Assembly: GCA_050952845.1 (NCBI GenBank)
Contig: JBMNLP010000001.1
Span: 2,976,001-3,040,000, forward strand
DNA: 64,000 nt
Source: JAGVSV01 sp050952845
Lineage (GTDB): Bacteria > Bacillota > Clostridia > Christensenellales > Aristaeellaceae
Direction of reading: 5' to 3'
Below the pieces are notes generated by a model. The model made no database searches and was not told the DNA's origin. It saw only the letters and a list, made by a program, of their open reading frames with translations. Shown one piece after another: positions 58,401 to 63,556 of this stretch (the stretch's first letter is position 1; each line of letters opens with the position of its first letter). The translations under genes were made by a program, and so were the position numbers.

Positions 58401-60727
58401 TCCACCGCCTGCTCGGCGACAGTGGCGCCCATGGTCTGCCCGGTGACGGTTTTTGGCGTAGCAGCCTGTGCTCCGCCCACCGCAAACAGGTAGCGAACGG
58501 TATAGGTGCGGTCGTTCTTAGGCAGGTAGCGCCCGGTGAGGTCCAGGCTGGAAAACACCTGGGCGTCAAAGGAATACTTGGTCATGGTGCCTTCGTAATA
58601 CCAGCCGTCAAAGTCATAGCCGGGGATAGCCGGAGGATCATCCGGGCGCACGGCTTTTTGCCCCTGGGTAACCTGCTGTGCAGCGGCGGCATATGACACC
58701 GGGGTGCCGTCGGGCTGCGTGTATTTAAAACGCACATTGTATATCGGCGGCACCCATTTGGCAAACAGGCGCAGGTCATGAGCCGGCATGGTGGCGCCTG
58801 CCCACACGAACTCCGTGCCTGGTGTACATTCGGGCGTGCTATACCAGCCGCCGAAGGAATATCCTTGCAGGTCGGACGGGGTATCCGGGGTAAAATTATA
58901 GCTTTGCAGGATGCTGGCACCGTACATGAGGCTCCGCGACTTGCCGGGCACCACCTGGCCATGGTTCTGGAAGTCCAGGGTATAGGTGTTTCTGGTATAG
59001 TAGAAATAGACATCGTAGCGTATTTCTGCTGCCCGATAATGCCGGATTACATTAAAATTTGTCATTCCCGGGATATCTTTGGCGGTCCAGTTTACGTTCC
59101 AGACAGAATACACTCTTTGGCTTAACTCGCTGTCCTGCTGGTAATATCTTCCGCCATATTCCGTTCCGGTTCCGTCCAGGCTTTCAAACATGTAATGCAA
59201 ATCATACGGTATTACGGTTGCGCTCCACTGCGCAGTAAAAGTTCTGTTAAGAAGGTCCGGTATGAATACTGTTTGTTTGGATGTCCAGTTGGAACCACCT
59301 GTATTAGGCCGCCAAGTATAAAACTGCGATGAGCCCACCGGCGGTATATGATCGGAGGTTGGCCACAGGTGGCTGATATTCGAGTTGTATTTTGCAGTGA
59401 AGGAATAATTAGGACCGTAATTATAATAAGTGACCCCGCCAATGGTCATGGTAGCGTTATTTCTATTGAGAATAAATGTCGCCGTGTATGAATTGCGGGT
59501 GTAATAAATGTTGATAACGGTGCTGCCGTCTCCGGCGATGGTTTGATTTTCATCATAGTGGTTGTAGGTAAAATAAGTAATCGTGGGCTTGTCTGCCGCA
59601 CTGATGGTGTACACGGCGCCAGCCGTGCCGGTTCGGGTAACGGCGTTGCGGTAGGAGTATCCATAGGTGGTAGTGCCAGGGATGGGGTCGGCATTTTCAA
59701 GCCAGTACACCAAAGTGTAGTTGACATTACTCAGGGCTATCCACTGGGCGGTGATGGTCTGACTCTGGGTAAGGGTATCCGGAATCGGAGTGGACCAGCT
59801 GTCAAATGTGTAGCCCGTGCGGGTGGGATCATCCACAGCTGGCACAGAAGCGCCATAGCGCCCCTGGAAAGGCGGGATGAAGGTTCCGCCGGCTGTGTCA
59901 AAGGTAAGGATGTAATAGATGCGGTCGTAATACATCTTCACCACGGTGCTGCCATCTGGGGCGATAGTAGCCTCCTGGGTGGGGGTTTTGGCAGTAAAGC
60001 CGGTAAAATCCTTGCTGTTGACCGTCACCGTGGATCCGGTGGTGGCATAAAATACTTCGGTTTCGGTTCCGATCTTGGTATATTCGTCATCGTCAATGTT
60101 CTGCTGATAGTGCTCCACCGTATAGCGGGTGCCGGTGCTGGCTTTGTAGGTGACGGTGTAGTTAAGCTCAAGGGCGCCGTTCTGGGAGGTGCCTGCCTCG
60201 CCGGAGATGATCTCGTTGGCGGCAGGATCAACATAAAAGCCCTGAATGGTGGGGGATGTTACTTCGTAATCTTCGCCATAGGCTAAGGTTGCCAGGTACG
60301 ACAGAGCGGCAGGGCTGCCATTCTCATACTTGTAATCGATTCTCAATTCATACAGGTCGGTGGAGCGGTACTGGGCGGTGAAGGTAAACTCCGTGGCCGT
60401 ATCGCCGGTGATGTAGGTTTCCGGCGGCGTCCACTGCACAAAAGTGTAACCCTCCCGGGTAGGGGTGGACACACCCGCAGCAGCCTGGGCAGCAGCCAGG
60501 GTCGTTCCGTCCAGCACATTTTCAGCTGTACCCAAGTGTGTATCGTCATGGTCTTTGAAATGAACGGTATGATACACCGATTCACCACCCCTCATGGGCG
60601 CCATGTAGCCCCCCAGGGTGAACGCATCAGAATAAATGGTGTCCGCCAGCGCTTGCACCGGCAGCATTTGGACAAGCATCAGCACAGCCATCAGCAGCGC
60701 GACGCGTTTACTCCGGTTGTTTATCAT
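40409..60727 (-). CDS. Giant secreted CnaB-repeat adhesin-like protein (6,772 aa)
   Basis: A single open frame of 20.3 kb with a GGGAGG site starts with a signal peptide (SKRVALLMAVLMLVQMLPVQ, then ALA). Residues about 30-970 are an InlB-repeat and MucBP-like head (GYSFGGWYSTPECTPGTEFV, GYDFDGWYYEGTMTKYSF, YTVRYLDRDTGIALLDSVTK). From about residue 970 on I count roughly 51 CnaB-like modules of 100-130 residues, each with a Lys strand (such as FTATKQWAG), a Glu strand (such as YTYTVAEP) and a terminal Asn (ITNTYDG), the triad that forms Lys-Asn isopeptide bonds. Modules 4-11, 12-19, 20-27 and 31-38 form an eight-module higher-order repeat. The end, DINVADLFE, carries no LPXTG and no membrane segment, so attachment is unexplained. 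It follows the acidic-repeat gene by 48 bp. A surface fibre or adhesin role is inferred. Confidence 0.9.
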   Translation of the reverse strand: MINNRSKRVALLMAVLMLVQMLPVQALADTIYSDAFTLGGYMAPMRGGESVYHTVHFKDHDDTHLGTAENVLDGTTLAAAQAAAGVSTPTREGYTFVQWTPPETYITGDTATEFTFTAQYRSTDLYELRIDYKYENGSPAALSYLATLAYGEDYEVTSPTIQGFYVDPAANEIISGEAGTSQNGALELNYTVTYKASTGTRYTVEHYQQNIDDDEYTKIGTETEVFYATTGSTVTVNSKDFTGFTAKTPTQEATIAPDGSTVVKMYYDRIYYILTFDTAGGTFIPPFQGRYGASVPAVDDPTRTGYTFDSWSTPIPDTLTQSQTITAQWIALSNVNYTLVYWLENADPIPGTTTYGYSYRNAVTRTGTAGAVYTISAADKPTITYFTYNHYDENQTIAGDGSTVINIYYTRNSYTATFILNRNNATMTIGGVTYYNYGPNYSFTAKYNSNISHLWPTSDHIPPVGSSQFYTWRPNTGGSNWTSKQTVFIPDLLNRTFTAQWSATVIPYDLHYMFESLDGTGTEYGGRYYQQDSELSQRVYSVWNVNWTAKDIPGMTNFNVIRHYRAAEIRYDVYFYYTRNTYTLDFQNHGQVVPGKSRSLMYGASILQSYNFTPDTPSDLQGYSFGGWYSTPECTPGTEFVWAGATMPAHDLRLFAKWVPPIYNVRFKYTQPDGTPVSYAAAAQQVTQGQKAVRPDDPPAIPGYDFDGWYYEGTMTKYSFDAQVFSSLDLTGRYLPKNDRTYTVRYLFAVGGAQAATPKTVTGQTMGATVAEQAVEVSGYLPDALSKTLTLAADNNVITFYYSAPNVDYTVRYLDRDTGIALLDSVTKNSQGQTAVTETAPSITNKPYQLPDNSWVIVDFNPDMPEKSLTLTSDPDLNIITFYYKYVIKHHYEVHYLEIGTDVELAQLKHVITAKSEVVELPKAITNYRPHSVVSTYPNLVRGSSANYISTKLGVVDPVSQDAQVITFYYAPEHVDITGTKTWVDQGIEAPDQRPDSLSITLYANNVELSPQPVPTWTSEGDTWTYTYINLPAAAEGVPKYYTVRETVPGNYAASYSDKGNYGGTNITNTLEGSITTFSGTKVWVDSIDQVSGYNPRPATLVLTFYRKGHNNANWVKMSPQPAYSWEKPAGSDTWTYTATGLKKYEDGYLVDYKAEETLPLGYEKTIDDGQHFKNEVIYTYASKTWVNGPAEHPTIWLQVHRQVGENGIAEPCPLASLKKLENGTTQVYWRGLEQTDANGNPYIFSVREVNAAGELWTPPNYTKTENGLNVTNTYVIPTTGKATGTKTWVNGAATHPDLWLRLYRKTTTGSPLVDEAVPGAAIVKVNAAGDTSHEWTGLETTDINGNAYTFYIKEGKWENNTFTAGAPENYELTAGEGTLNLTNTYVIPTEGEFTATKVWVDGSQVAKPAVWFQLQRRVANGTWAPVTDAGVLPLQVTADNFYTVTWNSLEETDLAARPYEFRVVEGVYNEQENEFTPGSPSPFEQLTDGAFNTENNAYEITNTYVSPKRDDIIVSKDFATTCTGGSAAPVTPVTLELRRKVGNADAEKVGNSVTLDGDIDEVEFNPWQARFTDLDATDKHGNTYTYWVKEPVVPGNYVDTYNQNTFTVTNTWQGIPFTAKKEWAGGYTNMPRPPVSFQLQRKTANMEAPENVGSPVVLIGEAEGIPGKGSGEHTAWAYTWESLPKNNSNNKPYTYTFTETRVPGYNPSQVTLDADGLGGSITNTFEGVSVSAAKRIVIPKRYSSATVNPPPFTLTLYRNGTAVNSVILNGVADTQGGAGDDALKPDGSGEMAPSDVETDSAGNTIYQWHYTWNNLPKNDEHGDAYTYTVGEPNVPLNYVRVSVSEESGVFVITNEYNDGTFRAKKEWNTKTGTPSVTFRLQRAKITDPNPDNWTWTDLDLDIDLNGIADSTEGNPNGTVRYEDIPWRAVWTGLPAQVDGVLVKYRVQEDSIANYEVDTATSASTVITNTSLKANITARKVWVGGETETVRPASITLSLSRYYEGGTTEDTGYQPPAAATLTKPEDNNNDWGTHTWENQERFYTDQGVQKEYVYKVTESYALTADKGSFTANCEVVDGVLHTITNTYTPPTRNYYMKKAWDGGKPRPVTVQLQRKYAGEDDNVYTPMGPGHTLDGVADEDYGEFSNAMELENWVLHRPDLVWADNTGRAYQYRIIELSDLSAYGFSYDVQYNTKDATNPADPRVYDAVVINTYTIPNDGEATVKKVWVNGAAQKPDIYFQLWRKTTTGTDDVREKVPGLGPIKINDYANDEFTFTGLDKTDFYANPYTFFVVEGSYEGDTFTAGNPLHYELTTTGDSLTLTNSYVIPTTGTATATKTWVNGPAAKPKVWFQLHRKTSTGSWEAVPGAEIKQVPAELSVSWSGLETTDINGNAYEFGVVEGSYKNDTFTAGAPENYTATAQPSLEITNTYVPPKREDIMVSKAFKISCDGIIVDDEDIAVPVTPVTLELRRKSSVEEDYQKVGESVTLDGNIDAVEFFPWQAKFTNLDATDKDGNSYTYEVWEQDVPGNYVESYNQDTFTVINTWQTTSYTVNKVWADGYEGMEYPSVQLQLWRQSEGMTEREKVPTVGLVTLPAITENLAAYTWENLPLKDANNKPYEYTVSEVTGLVGYTTTGPAKINGVDTITNTYNPVQVSATKVFKAPGGAADLPELPEYVELQLSRHIEGSQEKEVVETVQLNGEADTPGPDGSGEGTPDEDHEGFPQWHYTWKNLPEKDAEGNSYNYEVHEPLPPIGGWVREMETEGPDRHWTIINVHQGDVFMALKRWDTKADTSSVTFQLWQQQVDSENDPIDGTEVYMEGRDLVLSGTPGEGDQDHEGDVTAGETGPIWSAVWAGNLPIQAENGNTVKYYIVEEEALPVAQGGNADFHELYDTVTHASTIIENISRTTVISAKKIWVNGDTLPRPETTLTLKRYKEGNVEDTSFALEGTVGGTTTTYTWPAQERFYEEGSAQKAWIYDVEETEPQDYAQTQKEVNANGTFFTFTNTYVPPTVTLKAAKVWDGGDASNRSPVTFHLWRRISGSNDEWALARANTPGHTLDGIIDEGPHPQSGAEEYAPWKMRREDIPLRDINGNLYEYKITETATVPGFEEPNYLTYQEAVNEGLIEAGQDDPVNFVVVNTYIIPTDGTATGTKIWVNGAAEHPELWLQLWRKIDIDNPLVDVNEAVPGADVIKAESTGDTTHTWTGLETTDINGNVYTFYIKEGQWDGTDFTEGVPANYTRTGTGTLNLTNTYVIPTNGTFEATKVWKDGTEVVKPEVWFQLQRRVANGTWAAVPGADIKQVPTTAPFTVPWNNLVETDSAARPYEFKVVEGRYNEGTQVFTPGSPSPFEQLTAGVFDTENNAYEITNTYVSPIIDPITVGKNWSFPQGVDGDLHKTEVTLSLMRSLEGSNAPAEPVQDIELDGIIGGDEQQQPWRSTIEGLPERNQDGVKYNYSVVENDVPANFVATVEGYIVTNAWQTTSFTAKKKWSAPAYVGQQYPAITFQLQRSTDGLAFESVGDPVTISSEPWTYTWTNLPKYSPTKELYTYTFTETRVAGYTPSGPVVENDIPTITNTFEGVSVKATKRIVIPARYGTAVIPPSFSLTLYRNDVAIDSVTLNGVADTPRPDGSGETAPDLVGTDGNGNTIHQWHYTWMNLPKYDENGAAYAYTVGEPAVPPLYVRTDETVDATAGFVITNEYNDGTFRAHKEWDTKTGTPSVTFRLQRAKITDPNPDNWTWTDLDLDIDLNGIADSTEGNPNGTVRYEDIPWRAVWTGLPAQVDGVLVKYRVQEDSIANYEVDTATSASTVITNTSLKTNITAKKVWVGGETVRPEEITLTLTRYYSDGETPDTDHAQPAPATLTPPEGGGDDWGMYTWKNQPRFYDDNNVRKEYVYKATASITLGENEGSFISECEVAADGVLHTITSTYNQPFVNLKAAKVWDGGDASNRPAVTIRLWRKYASEGDDKWAHANPSAPGHTLDGVPETENHLLTRAKEYAPWKMEGMAPLRDKQGNLFEYKITETATVPGFKDPVYTYNDTLGYVVTNKYIIPTTGTATAKKVFDLGENAAKPDVWFQLWRKTDTGTREKVPGLDPIKINDYAGYEYTFTGLEQTDFDANPYTFFVVEGSYDDTDFTPGDPLNYELTTIGDSLTLTNRYVIPTTGTATATKTWVNGPDTKPDVWFQLHRKTAGGNWSAVPGAAIQKVPDFNPDTPDAALTVSWSGLEATDENGNAYAFAVEEGIYDEANDAFTPGAPLHYTAEGRMSLGITNTYDPPADAAFTATKTWAGGPGVNKTAVTLALYRESDNVTTELVTGVTPQITGEAPTYTYQWNNLISRDSKGELYTFTVQEPGVDTEGYVTINGSVYKVSYDADHKDVTNTYQIPKEDVTATKKWIDGPIDSRPDVWFKLQRRILGVSSWADVPGADIKQVPAQELQNPNAALSVTWADQERTNFAGLSWEYAVVEGKLENDVFTEAVPENYALSGQGTLDLTNTYTIPTKTLIAQKQWVNGPTQKPTVWFKLQRALPNGQPADIPAGQAGSLIRKLLPGVLSVQWDNVEQTDIAGKPYTFSIVEGLLNEDTQVFTPGLPDSYEYTVTAMTGSLGVVNTYTSPTGSKTTRKIWAGGGPTPYPDNIWLCLERTTSPILPFERVPNAVPAKVTTPTGSTESNPITWEDVVLKDDNGVPYVFRVLEGVYDGVTNTFTPGAPANYVSDSGQYDMGQGLQNITNTWQTFDLSVEIVWDGAPAAAYDLPDDRTATLSLYRYTGEDPTQKEKLGTVLLDGITYKITTDLKYVGRATAEGWKVKVSALPKYSLDTGELYTYLVEQSDVLPVIYTANPPVQTGGDWVFTNTFDKTTVEVFKKYEQTTERPPVTIVLFQNGAEFDRFELDGIPYGSADSGEPYEANPGLLIWPNLPVRTLPNGENPSVPAVYTVTEELPANYPYQRVITGNATDGFRITNTKNDGSFTAVKRWNIGQAPLPESVTFKLWRWVSGSGYHEKEAMPEEYDGVMDGTVDTAPGAHGMESKPWEYTWTNLPLNGNYNNDPTQPVHYTYFVEEVPLGSDYIVDAVTSSSIIIKNIALKTQFTARKIWGGGPEPPVHFQLMRTHGTESVPIGAPVELDGVVDTVPAGQSGELSPWAYTWTDLPRFVDDDPATPYTYTAIEVDAEGNDFTPAGYARYNNNSSRIINIHNSDVSAVKTWVGGDAQRAEGIGPDTYFTLHRRTIFEEEAVALAPDHEDLNGQPVTKPVALWDSDDSPNTVTVTWAKLPWGTDDGLPYIYSVVETDSGGNPKALWQDADAPQTYIYNTTYDENDPLKVTDTYQSPTRGVEANKHWHGVAEGDSLPGVWLKLWRGLTDDNQALVPAEEADTKAIPGAAFTAGQSSQVSWAGVLKFDAQGREYLYTTREYAAAGATEPGAPEGFANARAGLNQHNMKLMDIKATKLWQQLPENAIHPEVVLQLKRAEAGSAAPAQVVDTYTVAAGTDTSVQHIFKNKPIYGMNADEEIVAYIYTVDEAAVPNGYTKQVSGNAEDGFIVTNTYDGVSSDDSDDTNDNPISIKATKAWAYPAGIAEPSDADKSVVRFNLRRNDNELMGEKTPVHDTVNPWRVVWEALYRYDTQGNAYRYEAFEVAVPDGYKASVTGSQEVGYTITNAYDGTGADGKLLDVAVSKEWRNQDGQVVTDAALLPENLSIRLIGGNAPAEAYLLTPDADGNWSHTYRNLYAYDTRGKPITYSVSETAPNGYEQQPTQGDQTDGFVLVNTYDGVTNNKSPAAPGNPQEPVTIHIAKTWQDADGQAITDNGKLPASLLLTLHGGALVADEPLTLTGADKWKASLKNRAKYDSAGEEITYSLTETVPNGYAFSQVHSAEDDVHTFALTNRYDGVTNNEDPATPQEPVTFTATKEWKGLPAGAKGATVPLQLKRNDVDYGDAVLVADDGAHAAEHTWSNLLKYAPDATEYTYTVAEPVVPNGYTMAQDGNTITNTYDGVTNNENPATPQEPVTFTATKQWAGLPNGAKGAMVFLQLKRNDVDHGDAVPVADDGAHAAEHTWSDLPKYAPDATEYTYTVAEPVVPNGYTMAQDGNAITNTYDGITNNENPADPGNLQESVTIHIAKTWQDADGQAITDNSKLPAGLSLTLHGGALVADEPLTLTGADEWKASLKDRAKYDSAGEEIIYSLTEAVPNGYTFSQVHSAEDDEHAFALTNRYDGITNNESPADPANPQELVTFTAIKEWKGLPAGAKGATVSLQLKRNDVDHGDAVEVTDDGTHAAEHTWSNLPKYAPDATEYTYTVAEPVVPNGYTMAQDGNTITNTYDGVTNNENPAAPGNPQEPVTIHIAKAWQDADGQPITDNGKLPASLSLTLHGGALVADEPLTLTGADEWKASLANRAKYDSAGEEITYSLTEAVPNGYTFSQVHSAEDDVHTFALTNRYDGVTNNESPADPAIPQEPVTFTATKQWAGLPNGAKGATVFLQLKRNDVDHGDAVLVADNGTHAAEHTWINLPKYAPDATEYTYTVAEPVVPNGYTMAQDGNTITNTYDGVTNNEDPAAPQEPVTFTATKQWAGLPNGAKGAMVFLQLKRNDVDHGDAVPVADDGTHAAEHTWSDLPKYAPDATEYTYTVAEPVVPNGYTMVQDGNTITNTYDGITNNENPADPDNPQEPVTISALKVWTDVPSNVRLPNGVTLTLIRSDGVSMGERRIDAPAGQAPWTCEWSGLKKYAPNSTSYAYTVEEPEVPLGFYVMYEGNGADGYTVTNRYAPAMYDSGADINVADLFE
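40745..43410 (-). repeat. C-terminal homogenised CnaB array (types A and B)
   Basis: Eight consecutive module sequences are nearly identical in DNA. Type A (about 355 bp; HIAKTWQDADGQ start) occurs three times and type B (about 315 bp; FTATKQWAGLPNGAKG start) five times, in the order A-B-B-A-B-A-B-B from the upstream side. The joining linker YDGVTNNENP...QEPVT is common to all. This is a likely site of length variation by recombination. Confidence 0.85.
49244..49654 (-). repeat. 411-bp near-identical segment, copy 1 (giant gene)
   Basis: This segment and 54767-55177 differ at about ten positions, while surrounding modules are much more diverged. Both sit at the same place in the eight-module repeat, 5,523 bp (two periods) apart, so it looks like a recent gene-conversion tract. 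Confidence 0.85.
54767..55177 (-). repeat. 411-bp near-identical segment, copy 2 (giant gene)
   Basis: Partner of 49244-49654, about 97-98% identical by direct comparison, with no indels. Confidence 0.85.
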
Positions 60728-60775
60728 GGTATCAGCCTCCCGTCCATAGGTTAAAGCGTTGGTACAACTGCCGGC

Positions 60776-63556
60776 TTAGTCCGTAATGGTTACGCCGACC
60801 CGCCAGTAGCCTGCCGCGTTGGCGGGGGTTAGTATAATGTCCAGTTGAGGCCCGGTTGCGCCGGCGATGTCCTGCCAGTTGGCGTTGTCCGCAGAAAACT
60901 GCCATTGAAACCGGGGATGCAAGCCGCAGTTGACCGCCTCCGCAGTAAAGCGGACAGAATCGCCCACCGCCAGGAGCCGGCCGGGCTGCACATCGGCATA
61001 TACCCGCACCAGGGCATGGTCCGGCGTGTAAGCGTGCCGGATCACCACCGGCGCGGCGAGGGCTGCCGTCAACTGTCCGGCTTCGTCCAGGCTGATGACC
61101 ACCTGCGCCTGGTGGACGACCTGGTCGTATACATAGCCGCGCTGCGGCTCCCGCACCACAGCCTGGACGCGGTAGGTGTGGACACCCAGGTGTTCCCGGG
61201 TAAATGTGAGGGCCGGGAACACAAAGAAGTCGCCTTGGTTGACGGCTTCAACGCCGCCTGCCGGCAGGCCCGGGCCTGTGAGCAAGGCGGCAAACTGTCC
61301 GTCAAACAGCTCCGCGCCCTCAAGGATCAAACCCGCCTGCACCGCAAAGGACAGAGATTGTGCCTCAGCCGGCTCTTCCGGCTGCGGGGGCAGTTCCTCC
61401 TGCGGTAGATCAGAGCCGGCATAGCATGCTTTCAGATAGGTCAAGCCGGTAACGGGCTTGCTAAAATCGTAAGCTAAGGTTTCATCCCCTGCCTGGCTCC
61501 TGTCCACCTGGTACCAATGGACAAACGCCAGCCCCTCCGGAGCGTCAGGGGTTGTGTCCGGCTGCGGAACGGCCTGGCCAAAAGTGACAGAAAGGCTGTG
61601 CCATACCAAGCCCTCAGCATCATAAAAGCGCACCAGGTAGGTGTCAACCTCGGTTTCTGATACGAGCAACTTATTGTCTTCCACAGGCGCAGCGGGAGCG
61701 TCGGGTTCAACGGCAGGGGCTTCCCCGGCCGGGTCATCATCGGCAGGCGCGTCCGTGGCGGAATCATCCGGCACGGGGAGATCCTTTGATGAAGTTTCGG
61801 CATCTGCCGGAGCTTCGGCGTCCATCAAGTTGTTAGCGGGCGCTTCCTCAACAGAGGATTCTTCAACGAGGTTATCAGATGATGAAGGGTTATCCTCCGG
61901 AATTTCAGCATCCACCGGATCATCGACGGGTAGTACTTCCTCGGCAGAGGTTTCTCCAGCAGGTTTATCGGACACGGGTGATTCATCTGCCGGGGCTTCA
62001 GCAACCACCGTATCAGCAGCGGGCGCTTCCTCAACAGGGGATTCTTCAACGAGGTTATCAGGCGAAGAAGAGTCATCCGCTATAGCTTCAGTATCTACCG
62101 CGGCATCATCTGCGGGCTTTTCCTCGACAGGCATATCTGCGACAGGATCATCCAACACAGGGGGGACATCCGCTGGGTTTTCAGAATCCGTCTGATGATC
62201 AGCTGGCGCTTCATCGACAAGTGTATCTGCAACAAGCTGCTCTGACACAGAAGAATCGTCTGCCGGGATTTCAGCCTTTACCACATCATCTGCGGGTGCT
62301 TCTTCGACAGGTTTGTACAAGACAGGTAAGTTATCAGTTAGGTTTCCATTATCCACCATATCATTGGCAGGTACTTCCTCAGCAGGGGATTCAACAACAG
62401 ATCCCTCTAATACAGAAGGTACGTCCTGCGGATTATCAGCTGCCGCTTGGTTACCAGTGATCGTCTCCTCAGCAGACGTTTCTTCAACAGGTTTGTACAA
62501 GACAGGCAGGTTATCAGTTAGGTTTCCATTATCCACCATATCATTGGCAGGTACTTCCTCAGCAGGGGATTCAACAACAGGTTCCTCTAATACAGAAGGA
62601 TCGTCCTGCGGATTATCAGCTGCCGCTTGGTCGCCGATGACCGTCTCCTCAGCAGACGTTTCTTCGACAGGTTTGTACAAGACAGGCAAGTTATCGGCCA
62701 GGTTTCCGTTATCCACCATATCATTGGCAGGTACTTCCTCAGCAGGGGGTTCAACAACAGGTTCCTCTGATGCAGAAAGGTCGTCTGCCAGATTTTCAGT
62801 ATCCGCCAGGTTATCGGCAGGCGCTTTCTCAACAGGCATATCCATGGCGGTGTCGTCTGATACAGGCAAGTCATCTAACAGGGCTTCAGTATCTTTCGCA
62901 TCATCAGCAGGCGCTGCATCGACAGGCTTTTCCGCGGTGAGATCATTCAACGCAAGGAGGTCATCCGCCGAAGCTTCCACCTCCGCCTCATCATAGCTAT
63001 CAGCGAGCGTTTCATCGACAGGCGTTTCTGCAGCGGAGTCATCAACAGAAATATCGGTATCCGCCAGCTTATTAACAGGCGCGTCAGAGGTTGTTTCCCG
63101 CGCCGCCAGGTGTGCTATATTGACAACATTTGATACATCCACAACCTGGCCATCCGTATGGACATCCGGGTCGGCATAGCCTGTAATGGTTACAGCAAGC
63201 CGCCATAGCCTACCTGCATTTGCTGCGGTGCGGGCAATGTTCAGCGTTGCTCTCACGCCATTTTCGGCATTCTGCCATGGCTCAGCATCAGACTGCTGAT
63301 ATTGCCAGGCAAATCTGTATTGCAGCCCGTCATAGCCAGCCATCGACATGCCAAGCACAATGGGCTCCTCCGCAGAAGCATCCTGCCGCCCGCCTGATTG
63401 GATGAACGCTGTTACCTTCCGGGCGGGGTTTGTCAAATTCAGCAAGCCTGCAAGCAGCGCAACATCACCTGAAGCCGCTACAGAGCCAGGCAACGCCATC
63501 ACCATACAGACCGCAACCAGAAATGCCAGACATCTTATTCTCAAGGTTTCTCTCAC
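60776..63556 (-). CDS. Secreted acidic-repeat protein with Ig-like ends and pilin-linkage-like domain (926 aa)
   Basis: A GTG start at 63556 (GGAG nine bases upstream) is used. A signal peptide (RIRCLAFLVAVCMVMALPGS, then VAA) precedes an Ig-like unit at about 35-130 (QYRFAWQYQQSDAEPWQNAE). Residues about 155-640 are extremely acidic and proline-rich (PVEEAPADDVVKAEIPADDS and similar). An InlB-type repeat (LVRFYDAEGLVWHSLSVTFG), a streptococcal-pilin-linkage-like domain (GQFAALLTGPGLPAGGVEAV ... YVYDQVVHQAQVVISLDEAG) and a second Ig-like unit (PRFQWQFSADNANWQDIAGA) follow. The first and last units are related. The linkage domain lacks the usual catalytic Glu and probably the Lys, so it may be inactive. 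It is cotranscribed with the giant gene 48 bp downstream and has no LPXTG. Function unknown. Confidence 0.75.
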   Translation of the reverse strand: MRETLRIRCLAFLVAVCMVMALPGSVAASGDVALLAGLLNLTNPARKVTAFIQSGGRQDASAEEPIVLGMSMAGYDGLQYRFAWQYQQSDAEPWQNAENGVRATLNIARTAANAGRLWRLAVTITGYADPDVHTDGQVVDVSNVVNIAHLAARETTSDAPVNKLADTDISVDDSAAETPVDETLADSYDEAEVEASADDLLALNDLTAEKPVDAAPADDAKDTEALLDDLPVSDDTAMDMPVEKAPADNLADTENLADDLSASEEPVVEPPAEEVPANDMVDNGNLADNLPVLYKPVEETSAEETVIGDQAAADNPQDDPSVLEEPVVESPAEEVPANDMVDNGNLTDNLPVLYKPVEETSAEETITGNQAAADNPQDVPSVLEGSVVESPAEEVPANDMVDNGNLTDNLPVLYKPVEEAPADDVVKAEIPADDSSVSEQLVADTLVDEAPADHQTDSENPADVPPVLDDPVADMPVEEKPADDAAVDTEAIADDSSSPDNLVEESPVEEAPAADTVVAEAPADESPVSDKPAGETSAEEVLPVDDPVDAEIPEDNPSSSDNLVEESSVEEAPANNLMDAEAPADAETSSKDLPVPDDSATDAPADDDPAGEAPAVEPDAPAAPVEDNKLLVSETEVDTYLVRFYDAEGLVWHSLSVTFGQAVPQPDTTPDAPEGLAFVHWYQVDRSQAGDETLAYDFSKPVTGLTYLKACYAGSDLPQEELPPQPEEPAEAQSLSFAVQAGLILEGAELFDGQFAALLTGPGLPAGGVEAVNQGDFFVFPALTFTREHLGVHTYRVQAVVREPQRGYVYDQVVHQAQVVISLDEAGQLTAALAAPVVIRHAYTPDHALVRVYADVQPGRLLAVGDSVRFTAEAVNCGLHPRFQWQFSADNANWQDIAGATGPQLDIILTPANAAGYWRVGVTITD
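62299..62790 (-). repeat. 180-bp tandem repeat encoding 60-aa acidic unit
   Basis: Markers such as ATCCACCATATCATTGGCAG recur exactly 180 bp apart (62350, 62530 and 62710), three copies with few differences. The unit reads in part PAEEVPANDMVDNGNLTDNL. The rest of the acidic region is made of shorter degenerate units. Confidence 0.9.

Noticed and set aside
60776..63556. Active isopeptide domain in the 926-aa protein
   Set aside because: The domain resembles a pilin-linkage fold, but the strand that should carry the Glu reads RVQAVV, and no clear Lys partner was found.
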